From: Apostichopus japonicus
Taxonomy: Eukaryota > Echinodermata > Holothuroidea > Aspidochirotida > Stichopodidae
DNA: 64,000 nucleotides
Direction of reading: 5' to 3'
NCBI RefSeq assembly: GCF_037975245.1
Contig: NC_092576.1
Coordinates: 28,321,611-28,385,610, forward strand
Shown: in pieces, positions 12,245-25,400 of the stretch
Position numbering within the stretch: position 1 is the first letter of the stretch
How the letters are laid out: each line of letters starts with the position of its first letter
The notes under the pieces: model-generated
The model's database searches: none
The model's input: the letters and a program-made list of their open reading frames with translations, nothing else
Told to the model about the DNA's origin: nothing
Made by a program: the position numbers and the translations under genes

Positions 12245-12936
12245 GTTTTCTATGTGTATCAGGTGCCAATACAATCCTTATTACAATCCTTATTAAAATA
12301 AATCGAGTCAGGCGAGTAGCAAGCCTCCGAGCCTCGGTGTGCAGGGCAAACAATACTACTTTGTCCCTATTTCAGGAAATTGAAGTTGACTTAACATATC
12401 GTTTGAAACATAAAGCAAAAATATTAATAATACAAAACAAATATACCAAGAAAAATTATGCATACATAGGCTGTAAGATGTATATCAAATTTACTTCTCC
12501 ATTGTGTTCAGACAATAATGAAACGACGTTGATTAAATACGTGTTTGCTCTGAACGAAGCGCCATTTGATACAAACAAAAATGAAAGGTTCCATTTTGAA
12601 TAATGTAAGCTCATATATTTATTTATTTATTTATTAAAGAATATAATAGTGCGGTGACTTTTCTCAGATCTGTTGACAATTTGTAAGACAGACGCTTCGC
12701 CTGGTACCGTCAATTGCACAAAATTGAGATAAAGTAAAAATATCGATTTTTGAAACGTAGGTTCAATTTCAGATTTGTCGTATCATAAAAGTCTTCAATG
12801 ATGCAAAAATGTTTTTTGCCTTCAGTTGGACAGATACATCATAAAACACTTGCGTAATACTCTCTCATTGGCAGTTATACAAATCATTCAATCACGCCTT
12901 CATAGCCAGTAGTATCCCTGTGGTCGAGTGGTATGG

Positions 12937-12938
<2 letters not shown>
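12245..12938. other. No recognisable gene; tRNA-like A-box scrap at the right end
   Basis: No exon supported. At about 12915-12937 the sequence TGTGGTCGAGTGGTATGG resembles a tRNA A box, then runs directly into a (TA)n tract, so it may be the head of a truncated tRNA-derived SINE. Confidence 0.35.
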
Positions 12939-12995
<57 letters not shown>

Positions 12996-13002
12996 TTACA
13001 TT

Positions 13003-13039
<37 letters not shown>

Positions 13040-13060
13040 GTATTAATACATATATATATA
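12939..13060. repeat. (TA)n/(TATACA)n microsatellite at left edge of duplication unit 1
   Basis: Runs of TA followed by TATACA/TTTACA hexamers, ending with GTATTAATACATATATAT. Similar tracts, with the same GTATTAATACATAT element in unit 2, sit at the same border of units 2 and 4. Confidence 0.9.
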
Positions 13061-14581
13061 TATGTATGAAATGAAGTATTCCAACGAATATACTCTTCAT
13101 AAGTAAGTTTTTCTGACCAGTATCCATCCCAGAAAGTCGCATCAAATTAATCATTCTTGAATATCGCTTGAATATCATCTTAACAGTGATTCAATGATTC
13201 AATTATGCTGTTTGTCATCATCCATTGAAGGGCTCGCAAATGTGAATCTGATCCAATAACAGTAAACAGCTCTATTTATAATGCAAGTTTTCCGAAACTT
13301 TTCTCGGTTACACAGCTTGCAGTCGGACGCAAAAGCGATGTCGGTCGCCGAATTGATCGACAATGCTCATAGAAAATGGTAAATTTCATGAAACACAATT
13401 AAAGTATCATAAATGAAGTTTTGTTTCTCCGATAAAGCGTTGGACAGACATTAGGGCGAGATAGCGGTGAGGGGAGGGCGTGTTTTCTTTGCATTAAACG
13501 TTCTTTAATATTTGCACTTCATACAGATGCCCTTTTGTACCTGTTCTGCCCCTCATACAAAACAAAAACCTATTTGCTTCTCCTCCCCACTTGCCTCTTC
13601 CCATACTTTGCTAATTCTGGTGCAGCTACTGATAAGAAAACATGCTAAAAGAGACACTGAAGCATCCTTGATTGATTATGCATTACTTCTACTGTAGTAG
13701 GGAAACAGGGAGTGAGAAAAGAAGAAACCTGTTAGCAAGCTGCTTGTATAATGCAAAAAAAAAATACCTTTATAGGTAAATATGAACATTTTAGGGGACT
13801 TGACGTTTCCATGCTACCAGGATATTCTTTAGAGGCCAAATGAAGCGAAAACAAACTAACAAAACATTCCAATACAAAGATGACTCGATTTGTTCAAGTT
13901 AACGATCTGTCCATCTGTCTCTTAATATGTCCTTAGTTTGTTTCAGTTCATAATTTCTAGCAATGTCCGCGACACAAAACAGACAATTTTAAAAGTAGAA
14001 AATGGCTGAAAGGTTTGACTCTCTTCAACGTTATGGCCATAATTTTACAATAACTACACTAAAGATCTTGCTAATATGTTCTTACATCTCTGCCATAGCT
14101 CTACATTTAATGAGTTTGAAGGAGGGTGTGGTTGAAACATTGGTATGTGACAGGTACAATTTCATTTGGTTCTGTGACAGTATCTAGTGATACAACATTC
14201 GAATTTTGAATGAAATTACATGACTTGAAATGATAACAAGGACAGGTAATTGTTAGAAAATTCAGAAGTTTCCTATTGAAATAGCCTTATTGTTTTTACT
14301 GACCTAAACGTTAATAACTCGCTTCTATAATTCGTGCAAGCAGATTGTTGTTATCATAGATATCGCCAATGAAGCATCAGTATATCACTATTTGTGTATG
14401 TCACAAGACTTGGTAAAAGTTGCAACTAAACGTAAAGTAACGTTTTAAGACTAATGTTAAACATTAGCAAGATGAAAGCAAATTTAAGCTACCGAACTGA
14501 AAGCCAAAAGGAAAGAAAAGCTAAAAGAAAGAAAACTAATTGATTCTTTGGGATCCGCCTTATAGTATCCGCATCATGACT

Positions 14582-17500
14582 TTATTGCTGTCTCAAGCAC
14601 TTCTTGTAGTCTCTCCCTCCGAGCCAGACGCAAATCCCTTTCTTGTTCTTGCCGCATCTTGCAAAATCAATTTCACAATTCCCACCATCGCCGTAGCTGC
14701 CGAAATTGTAGCTGGCCGATTCCAGTGTACATATTCCTTCAGTTGAATCACAATAGTCGTATTGCCCGCATATCTGATTTGAAGAGAAAATCAGTAACTG
14801 TGATGTACGTGTGATTTTATTTCATGATTGCCTGAATAAAACATCGACGTCACACTGTTTACGGACCAGACACGTTGCAACACAAACCCGAAAAGTCGAT
14901 TTGTCATGTGGCTGAGAAATAAGTTACTGTGGTGTATTTGTGATTTCATTCCATGATTGCTCGTATATAATGTTGACGTTACAATGTTTTCTTCGTTCAT
15001 GGTGAATTTTAGCCGAGTCGTGTTTTATAACACTTCGCAGTATTTAATAATCAATAATCGTTGACGTAACCCTACGACAAGGCCTAATGCTTTTGATTTC
15101 AAACTTACGGAACATTTGTTGCAGTTCTTCTTATACTGACGTTTCAGCCCTTGAGACTGTCGCTTGGTGATCCGATCAACATTCCTGTAAGATCCGCATG
15201 GTTCGAGTTTCAATTGGTCATCCACTACATTGCCTACAAAGATGAGTCAAAAACAGGATTACGTATAAGAGTACATCTGACGATAAAATGTACGCACTGA
15301 TGATAAGGTTAGTAGAGTAGAAAGGAGAGGTACAGCAATATAAAAGGACCTTAAATGGAGCGTTCAATTTCACCCATATCCAACAATTGTTTGATTTGGG
15401 TGAGATTTCTTTTGAACATTTTTCACCTCTACATGCCCGGATATGACACTATCAGGCTTTCCCTTAATCATCCTGTTGAGGATTTCTTTGGAATGTTCAT
15501 TATGGTTAGTGTATCTGGAAAGAATCTGTATCGTTTTATTTTTCAATTCTTGTCATCCTGCTGGGAGAATTTTTACCGCATAACCTTTTTATAAACGATT
15601 TACTGTACACAATAATTTTAAGTAATATTCTGTCTGCCAAAAATACGCTTATGAACTATTTCCGATTGTAGTCACTGTTATTGGCTGGGTTTACATCCCT
15701 CTTAACCCCCCCCCCCCCAAGCTACACCATGGATTGGCGTCTGCTGGCGATTATTAAGCACATAAAGAAGAATATTGGTACTCTTATTGTTCTTTGCGGA
15801 ATACATCTCCGAGCCCAAGAGTTCAGGGGAACCTTCCTGCCAACACGCTGCAATGTTTCCAGAGCTAATTGTTGTCTCTTAGCGAGCTCACATTTTAGAG
15901 AGGAATATATTTGAAAGCCCCTATAGCTTTAAGGGGCCTGAAGTTTTGTTAACCTTGCGTTTTAGCAACAGGTGACGAAATACATGTTAACCACGTAATC
16001 TCAATTGGGAAGAAATTACAGCGTGTGATCTCACAATTTCCAAACGCACATTTTCCTTTTTTTCTCAAAAAGGTGCGGTATTTCAATACACTATTTAGTG
16101 CCACTGCCAGGCGAATATTTTTGGGTTTGTTTTGTATCAGGTACAAATATGTACATTACTGCTTTTTTCACGTTCCCGGTTTAATCTAACATTATAATTA
16201 AATCTAATAACAATTATTGTAACTACGCCTAAAGTCTAACATCAGGACGAACGGAACCGTGTTTTTCACTCTTACCCATTATAACATAATTCTGATTGAT
16301 AGAAAGATGGACGGTGCAATCAAGCTTTGTATGGTGAGTGACTATGATCTCGACCGTTGCTCCTTTGGCAGTCAAACCGTTTCTTTTATAGACCTTCTCA
16401 ATATCCACGGTGTAGACAATCTTCTTCGTTGCGTCAAAACCCACAGCTGAATGTAAACGAAACAAGGTAATAAAAAAAATATTTACTGTAACATAAAGCT
16501 GACCTACCTTGCGAAGTTCACGCAAATACAGGTCAATGATTGCCTGGGAATAAAGGGGCAGTTGGTTGGGGATCAAGGTGGTGGACGTATCGCAAAATTG
16601 AACAGTGACATAGATATGTGTTATGCAATTCTTCTTATTTTCAATACCGCTGGTTTGATTTTTTTCTTCTTCTTCATTACGTTATAAACAACCACTAACA
16701 GCCGATATACTTATAACATGAATCTTGTCATCCTTGCTGATCAGTCTGATCTCTAATCTTTTCATGGCAAATTCAGGAAAAGAAGTGAACGTAGATATTT
16801 TGGTTTTCTTAAAGGCAGATAACATATATTTTTGTACTTTTGATAATCTATCACGTGACCATCTATCAAAATTTAATACCCGAGGAAATTTCTATTTTTT
16901 TTTTTAATTTAAGCAAGTTTATACTGCGGATAGTTTTGAAGTAGAAGATTCACGCTAACTCAATCTTTACTTTTACTGGCGTAGACAAAAATGAATATGC
17001 TATTTTGTATCACCAACCCCCCTTTACCATTGTGGTTACGGTTTAATATTAAGTTTATAGTTTGGTAAGTTGTAACATTATTACTCCCAGCCCAAGCTAT
17101 TATTCTGTTAATTTTAGTACATTGTTTACGTTTAGTACACTCTTGAAAAGAAGTCATTATGATTTTGCAATCCATGTTCAAGCCCTCGCAGAAATGAATC
17201 TTCAAATCTTCATACAAATAATATATATGTCAATTGTTGTCGCTGAATAATGAGAGTGTTTGAGTGGTGTCACTAATAACAATGATGATGAGAGCATCAA
17301 ATTAATTACCATTTTGAAACAATTGCTTTCTATGTAACTCGCGAAACTGACATTTTAGAACAGACAACTCGGGTTGTGAATCAAACAAGATAGTATACAA
17401 ATTTTATCAACAGAATTGTGTCAACCGCGAATTGTCTTCCTCTGTGACCACTCGATGACCTTTCTGTAACATATTGACGTTTGTAGACCTGTTCTCTAAT

Positions 17501-19429
17501 AAAATAAAGAAATTGATAGACCACTCACAACGATTGTAAGATTGTATGATGTCATGAATATTTCGCCAAGTCTCAACTCTACGCAAACGATTTGTCTTTG
17601 ATACTCACAAGATGAAAAATCCGAAAAATAGTCAACAATGATCGATGGTAGGGATTGACTTAGCTGGTAGTGGTAATGTCGTTCATAGTCTATGAAAGTT
17701 TCATCCTTTGCTGTCACTCGGCCTTGTATGACTGTGAAAATTTAAAACGTGAATACTGAGTATTATTTCATGTTTCGACTGAAGTTAAACAAACGGAAAA
17801 TTACATGCAAACTGCCTCCACGCCCAATAAAACGTTACTATAGGTATCAATTGGCTTGTATCTACTTCGCTAAAGCCTTTTCATCGAGCAAATGTTGAAA
17901 ATAAAAATGCTTGACAAATAATAACCTTAGATAACTTTAGAATTTGGATATCAGTTGAACATATTTTCCACCTTTCAACCAGCTGGTTGCGTTGCAGGCT
18001 TTAATTCAAGCACCCTCAAATACGTTTCTACGGAAACGGTTTGGCAATAATGTTGCAGCAGATTTACATTGCCAAATTTGAGTTCCAAACAGATATAAAC
18101 ACTAAGATGAGACCATGACGTTTTTCCTTTTAAATATAGTAAACACACACTCGGTCTTCTTTACTTATCGCTGAAAATTTGTTTATTGCAAATTAAGTGA
18201 TGGAGTAAAGGCATTCTCCATGAAGCTTGTGTGCACACGGATAAGTCTTTATCTTATATCTTTCTTCAGTTTCTTCTAGTAAGGTTGTTCTAGTATAGTG
18301 AACTCAATGGTGAATAGTATAAATAAACAATAGTCAATGCAGCGAGTTCACCAATTTACTCAACTTAAATGAAAACCGAGTTATACAAGATACAAAACAG
18401 ACTATTTCATCTGTTTAAAAACTTTTTTATTTCACACATATTGGCATCACAAAACAGCAAACAACGTTTCTTGAGCATAACAAAATGACAAATGAGTGCT
18501 TGTAAAAGTTCATTAGTTAAGTCATCTAAATATCCAAACCATCTCTCAGATTTTGCAAGGCATTTAGGAAATACTCAGGAATATATCAAGTTTATAATAA
18601 TTTTAAACACACACCAACTAGTTTTTAAATGAAAGTGTATCTCAAATTATGGGCATCAAACTTTATAGACGTTCAGATGCATGATTTTTTATATTTTTTA
18701 TTGATACACCCCTTTAAAAGAAGACATCAATATCTTAAAGCAGCTTTTTGAGTTTGTTGGCAATTTTACAAACCTGTTGAATATTACTTAAGATAACATT
18801 GCGATTGATCACTAAGAAAATCACCTCGAATTTTCCACCAAATGAAAATTCAAAGGATAGTAATTATATAACTTGTTTTCAACTTTTATCATTAAACCGT
18901 CCAGAAAGCTTTCATAGTAAAAATGAAAACCCATTTAAAGACTGAATGGGAAACTCAGTTTTTTCGGAATTTTGCTTCACATTTTCTTAAATGAGAAGTA
19001 GCTATTACGTTGATGACGTATACTTATATAAGAGTTACAATAAAATGGAATCCACAATATTTCAATACTTTCAGTGGAGTGTTTTAAGAACTCACGACAT
19101 GAACGGTTAGTTTAGCTATTTATTTAAGCTACTTTTTCTCTCAATTACTTCAGACAGTCAATCAACGAATTTCAGATTTTTAAACCTGTGATACAGGCAC
19201 AATGCATCTAGCAAAAAGCACAACAAATATCTCCAAAGAAATATAATTAGAATGTCTGTAAAATGTAGTATGGAGGATAAATTGATTTAATAAATAACTC
19301 ACCATAATCAGATGTACAGTATTCCTCTTGAGGATGCACATCTGCACATATGCAGCACTGTATGTTACGAATGCTGGACATTACAAGTACAACACTCAGT
19401 ACACGGGAGAACCACATCGCCTTTGACAT
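14582..19429 (-). CDS. TIMP: TIMP/tensilin-like secreted inhibitor, copy 1 (5 exons, 245 aa)
   Basis: Tissue inhibitor of metalloproteinases family; acts outside the cell on MMPs or, as in sea cucumber tensilin, on collagen fibrils. Exons in coding order: 19429-19303, 17731-17609, 16446-16276, 15233-15109, 14773-14582; all GT-AG, phases 1,1,1,0, no stops. Exon 1 gives a ~25-residue signal peptide and the mature start CICADVHPQEEYC (TIMP C1-x-C3..HPQ..C13). Exon 2 opens V-IQGRVTAKD (family VIRAK strand A), then a long loop. Exon 3 has VYTVDIEKVYKRNG, LDC (Cys70 position) and YVIMG (family YLIAG). Exon 4 holds LEPCGSY and NCNKC (Cys99, 124, 127). Exon 5 is the C-terminal domain, ICGQYDYC..FARCGKNKKGICVW. 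Mature protein has 14 Cys against the usual 12. The TAA stop lies inside an AATAAA hexamer. Start chosen at the first Met of exon 1; Met5 (MWFSRV) is an alternative. Start and UTRs need transcript support. Confidence 0.9.
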
Positions 19430-22422
19430 CTTCTATAACGTCTCAGAGAATTAAATCTAACTTTTTTTGGAATTGTAGTCTTGAGTCGTCAGCAACCACG
19501 GAATGGTTGCCTCAATCGTGTTCAAGGTTATTATGTGGCAAGGTATTTGATCAACAACCGATTCAATTTCTCTCTTTACCAGTAAGTGCCTATTCTTTTA
19601 CATAGAAGAAGGAAAACGCATTCTAGGCTAGCGAGAAATGACAGACCTGGGAATACACACCCTTTCCTCCCTGTGGTGTCATTACATTTTTACGACGGTT
19701 GTGTGAGTATAATAATAATTCTTCCTCATACGCTAGCGAGAGAGCGGGTAGCCTAACCATTGTCTAAGATGATTGGTTCTTCTACAGAAAATTTGTGGTA
19801 ATCGAATCATCTTGGTGCATAGCTGAATGTTAAATGGGTAAAACATTCACGTTATCGACAGCAAAACATAGATTATCGATCGATATACCCATTTAATTGA
19901 GAAATCTGGATTTTCAAACGAAACTAATTAGTTTGATAATCCTGGAATCTTGAACGATTACCCAATTATGTTATTAACGTAGATGTTTACACCAATAACC
20001 CAGTCAATATGATACAGCTGGATGTTCTATCGATATACCAATTATTTTGATAAACCTAAATTATAGACTAATATTCCCGGTCCTAGTTGTTTTAATAAGC
20101 CTTGAGTTTGAACGATATATCCAGTTACTAACAAATTTTGGGTTACTAGAGTTAGCCGTCATAAACAGCCGTTGTTTTAGCAGTACGCGTAGATAGATAG
20201 ACCGACAGACCAACAAACAAATAGATAGACAGATATTCAGATAGATAGTAACATAACCAAAAAAAACTTAGCTGTAATGCTCAGTTTCAGCTGTTCAATA
20301 GCTCACACCCCCAATTTGTACACCATTGTCATTGCCATTCGTGCCCTTGTTTGCGTCTAACTTTGCAGAGTATAAATACTCTGAACTCTCGCGAATACAC
20401 GGTCAGCTCATGGCGATCTTGTTGCAACACATTTCCTGTATAACCATGGCGACAGTAGACTTGCGGGTATCTCAACAACGTTCGAGGCAATAAAATCAAC
20501 CACAAATGATACTGCTCAGCTCCGTTACATTCTAATATACATTTATTAAGATGTAACAAAATCGCCGCCCCGTCTAGGCTTTAAAAGGTAATGGAAAATC
20601 TAATTGACTATGGATATCAACTGTAAGCAGAAATTAGTTTGATTATTCAAGTTGCGATAATTACTGATGAAAAGTAAACATGTTGGAGAACAACACCCCA
20701 GAGACTATAACTAAGGCCGTTTTGAATGATCCTTGATTCTGCCCGTTACTGTTAAGGAGTGAAAGAAATGACACGCAGTAAAAATACAAATACCATTACA
20801 TGTGCGCGAATTGTTTGGTAACTTGTTTTTTGCTGCACTATTCTGCGATCTCTCGAGGCAGAAATTATAACAATGAAGGTATGACAACATTATTTGGAAA
20901 TATACAATTTTCCAATCCTGATAACATTTGTACCCCGGCTCAAGTTTTATGTAGAGTCCCTTAAACCATTCCAATGTAAACTGCCATTAGTCAATACTAC
21001 CTGAATTATTCTTGTCGAAAAATGGCAACATGGCATTCTTTTATAAATTTGTGTACAACCATATGATAGCCTATCGTTCAAAAATCACGCTCTTTACACG
21101 GTAAAACAACGTTACCAGTACAATTATGCACAACGAGTAAGGAGCATACAACTACGAAGTGCAGCCATCTACAGCCAATCAAGTCATCGGAATTTTGGTT
21201 ATAGTGAAGTAAGAAAAATTTCACAACTTGTTGTTGAAACCTGAGCAGATGGATGGATTGTATTTAATAATACTTTCAATTTTTGATCATGTTAGCGCAA
21301 GAACGATGGCCATTGTGTTTCATTCTTTTCTTCAGAGGCTTGTTTACAAACGTTATTACATGTATACGCCTGTACACGCCCTGGCTAAAACTACTCAACA
21401 ACTGAAACATGTTGTATTGCTGACTTGCATAACATGCAGACAAAAAATACCATAAGCGATACATTTTGATATGTGGGACAAGCATCAGTTACCTAAATAA
21501 ATTGCTAAAGAGACAAGAAAGAATGTTTAGTTATTCCTCTTCCTTACTTTTTGGCTTTAAGTTCACTTTCAAGGAATATCTGAATGCGGTGGCGACAGCC
21601 ATGGTGCATGGAGAGGGGGACGTATTTTCCAACATTTTCCATCTTCTTCCCATGCGTATGCCCAGACGATTCTTTAAACAACAGTTTCTACGCCAGCTCC
21701 TCTACATATGAGAGTAAAAAAAACAAATTCATCTTTGTACATTCCATTAAAGGTTCAGGCATTTTATTAAGTCAGTCGGGAACTGAACGTCCGTCAAGTA
21801 CCAGCGGCATAGGTTATATCGGCCCGTCTGAGAGCTCCTGGTGGGGTCTAGGCAGTGGTGCTCCATTTACCTTCCCATGAGTGAAGACCTTGAAAGTTCT
21901 GCAAAAAATGCCAGTGGTATCAAGGGGACTAGGTAAGAGCTTTTGTGTTATGTACCAGTTTCTATCCTTGCATTGTTACGTATAATGGCAATGGTGGCGC
22001 TAAGGCATAGTGGAGACAACTCTGTAATAGGGGAACAGCATACGTAAAGAAGGTAGATATCGTAGGTCTACATCTCCAGGAAGCGTCGTTGATCACATAC
22101 ACAGGAAGAAAAATAACGAGAATGTCAGGAATGTTAATTTCATCATATACAATTTTAAAACATAAACAGAAAAGTGACGACATGAAAATAATGTCTGAAC
22201 ATAATAAATTAGGTAAATTGAGAGGATAAAACCTAAAATAAATGTCAGCTTTATCATAGTGACTCATTATATGTTGACTTAGATGTAATCACAGGGTCTA
22301 AGATGGAGCAAAGGGGCTACCTGAATTGGCCAGCGGACATCAAAAATGGGATTGTTACTTATGACTGAGCAAAAGTACACGTAATTTATTCGTAATTGAT
22401 AACCTTTACGAGTTCCTACTAA
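19430..22422. other. 5' flank of TIMP copy 1, shared with copy 3; no other gene seen
   Basis: This stretch upstream of the minus-strand TIMP gene is collinear with 49117-51230 upstream of copy 3 (for example CTCTCGCGAATACACGGT and CCGTCAAGTACCAGCGG in both). It must contain the promoter, but no convincing TATA/initiator pair was identified. Short open frames here are not conserved between the two copies. Confidence 0.5.
19870..20130. repeat. Degenerate ~50-60-bp tandem repeats upstream of TIMP copy 1
   Basis: Variants of CGATATACCCAATTATTTTGATAAACCTGG recur about five times at irregular spacing. A shorter set is found at the matching place in unit 3 (about 49600-49770). Role unknown. Confidence 0.5.
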
Positions 22423-25400
22423 ATTTGCTACATAAATGTGACCGCCATGTTTTCAAATATATTTAGATACAATTTACACACTACGAAAAAATGCCTAGGT
22501 CGAAACCCGCTATATACCTACTACATTTGAAAAAAAAAAGACTAATATAATGTCATGGCCAATACCAAAAAAAAGCTGATACTGAGCATATATATGTGAG
22601 ACTAATTGTTTGGTAATTTGCTGCCGACCTTCGGTTGAATTTTGCAAAGTTGCCCCGACACTGTGACGAAGTGACTTTGACAATGGGGTGTACTTACTAC
22701 ACTTTACAGACGTTGGGCAATCTTTGACCTGACACTTGGGATATGTGTCCGACCAAAATCGGTAACTGTTTGCCATTGTGGTTGAATATATGCCAACATG
22801 CCGAGCTGACTATGTGTCACAAGTGACACATAGTGACCCTTTCTAGAAAGTAACGCTCAATTGATAATCAAGAAACCACGCAAACACTCTGCTTTTAATT
22901 CTCATGCATTTATTGGCACGAGATATTTCAATGATTATTTGGTAAAAGAAAATATAAAAGAAATGCATATATGAAGATAACTACACCCCCTTGGATACTT
23001 ATCCAGTGAATCCTACCCCCTTTATGCTAACTGACACTGCTATAGTACGCTTTATGACAGACTTCAGAAGATCACCGCCCACAAGGTAGTCGCTATAGGC
23101 GGAGTCAAACCATTCAGCTTTTGGCACGTGTCAAAGGTAGGATACCTGTATCCGGCGTCTTAAAAGTGTGGACCAAACCACATCTATTGGCACGGAAGAA
23201 TACCCCCGTGACCCCAGGCACTTAGTTTTGGAGTCACCAAAAATAAAACCCTGTAGACAAACAGAGGAACAAAACCATTCCTAGTATTTGTTTTAAACAT
23301 ACGGTCAATTTCCGGAAGCAAAACTACGATTGATTTATCGTCACTTATAAGGGACATTTTAACTCTCACTCCTTACGAGACACATTAACGTAATCATGAT
23401 ACAGCATTTCCTTCGCTTTCTAAAGATAATCTTACAAATTTTTCAGAATAAATTCTTTACGCGAAAAATTAAAGATCTGCTCTTGTTCCTCAAACAATTA
23501 AGGCTCGAATATACTTAGTTTACTCTTTCCTTTTCTTTACAGGGAGTCCTCTATACTTTGTTAAGCCATGTGAAGGTTTCTTAAAGGATTTCCTATCACA
23601 TTGTATATATTCACGTGATGCAACAAATAAATCAATCAATCAAATATAAATTCCATCCAATCTCAATAATAAACCAATTATGCGACAAAATGAAACTAAC
23701 TCTCGTTACATGTATTAGTCTCAGCATTTCTGCTAGTTATTCGACCACTTTTAAGAATTTCGTTTCAATTCAAGCACTTTGGATCATACAGTTTACTTAC
23801 AAATAAATTTACGAAATGATGACACTCTCATTTAATGTGGTCCTAGAATATACCAATTTTACATTAATACTTAGAATTCTCACAGATTATTGGGGGTCGC
23901 CTGCCCGTAATCTTACTATACTGCAAACTCCGCTTGTCACACTAAACGAATAAAGCACGTGCGTCGAGAATATACGGTATTGTAGCGGCTTGTTCTCAAT
24001 AACAAGTGTACGCAAAATTGTCCTCATTGACAATATTATACTAACTCAATTTAAGACCTCATTGCCTTTTTATGAATATGCTAACTCCCGTTCTCAATAA
24101 CGGAGAAACTACCTCTCTGCCCGACGTGATATCGTTACCAGATGGAATGCAACTGACTACCTTTCCCCTGTATTCCACCCTAACATCAACTTTAAAAAAA
24201 CACGAATCTAATATGACGTAACGGCTCTTACAATTTGTAAGCCCAGGTATTCCGATATATCTCGGTGAAACATACCAACAATAAGGAGCCGAGAAACCCG
24301 GAATTTAGTTACTCGTTATATGCGATACAGGTTCTCCAATGCACACAGTGAAGCATATCAACACCAGGAATTTTGCATCCACTTACGTGACACTATGTAA
24401 TTTCTGCACTAGTAATTGGGCTATTTTTCATTAATATCTAACCAACAGTTCATCAGCAATATATATGTATATGTATCAGGGGTAGGTCAATCATTGTTTA
24501 TTTAGAACAATATTGTTAGGTAACATGTTGAAGTAATGTTCTCTAAGAATAACTGTCATATTAATCTTAACGATACCATCCAACATGAGTCTTCTGGATC
24601 TTCGGTAAAAACAATATGTAGAACTTTGTTAAACCGATCTAAATGGTCTACACAGTTGCGGATTTTTAGACGGTTCCATCAAATGACTTCCAATGATGGC
24701 ACCTAACAACACGTGCTGCGTAGTTTCCAGTGGTACCTTCTCACCTGCACTAGCCAATGTTTAAGAAGGTATGGATTTTTCTAAAGGAAACCTGTAAAAT
24801 TAAAGTGGAAAATATGAATTTTGCGAATTGGCTTGGCACTCGTTGTTGGTATTGGGTAGTTGAAGTGAATTAACAATGAGTGCCGATCTTGTCACCTACA
24901 TGTTCACATGTTAGGTATTATTCAATAAAGACGTTTTGCTTCGCAATCAAACAAGGAATGATGACGTCGTTGCTAGTTGTATTTATTGCTAAATAAAACA
25001 TCTCGACTCTAAAGTTTTAACCATAAACTAGAAAACGGATATGGTTAATAAATTTTAATAAAAGTGGTAAGAATAATTTGAGAAACAAACATTGGTGTAG
25101 AACTTTTTGTTGGAAGTAAGAAATATCAAACAAAGTATTAAAGAAAGGGCACGTAATTTACAGCTGGTTTTGCCCATCATGGGTCCATAAAAATTCGTCA
25201 GAGGATCATTTGCAGTTGTAATACAATATGTTAGTGTAGTACAACACATACAAGATATGCTTTTTCTGTTTAACCTGGTATTATCAAGAACAATCCAAGA
25301 AAGACCAACCTCTACAAATTACTCAAAATAATTAGTGCTGCAACCTACTATGCATTTGCTGTGCAACAATATAGATCGCGCAATCATCAGTATATTAGTC

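Larger units (their letters stand above)
13061..22422 (-). repeat. Tandem segmental duplication, unit 1
   Basis: Contains the first TIMP-like gene and its flanks. The left part (from TATGAAATGAAGTATTCC) aligns with units 2 and 4. The part right of the gene (about 19430-22422) aligns collinearly with unit 3 up to 51230, where a LINE interrupts unit 3. Exons and introns are closest overall to unit 4, except around exon 5, where they are closest to unit 2. Confidence 0.85.

Noticed and set aside
22510-22776. 88-codon minus-strand frame with several Cys
   Set aside because: No recognisable family, no paired splice sites and no paralogue; indistinguishable from chance.
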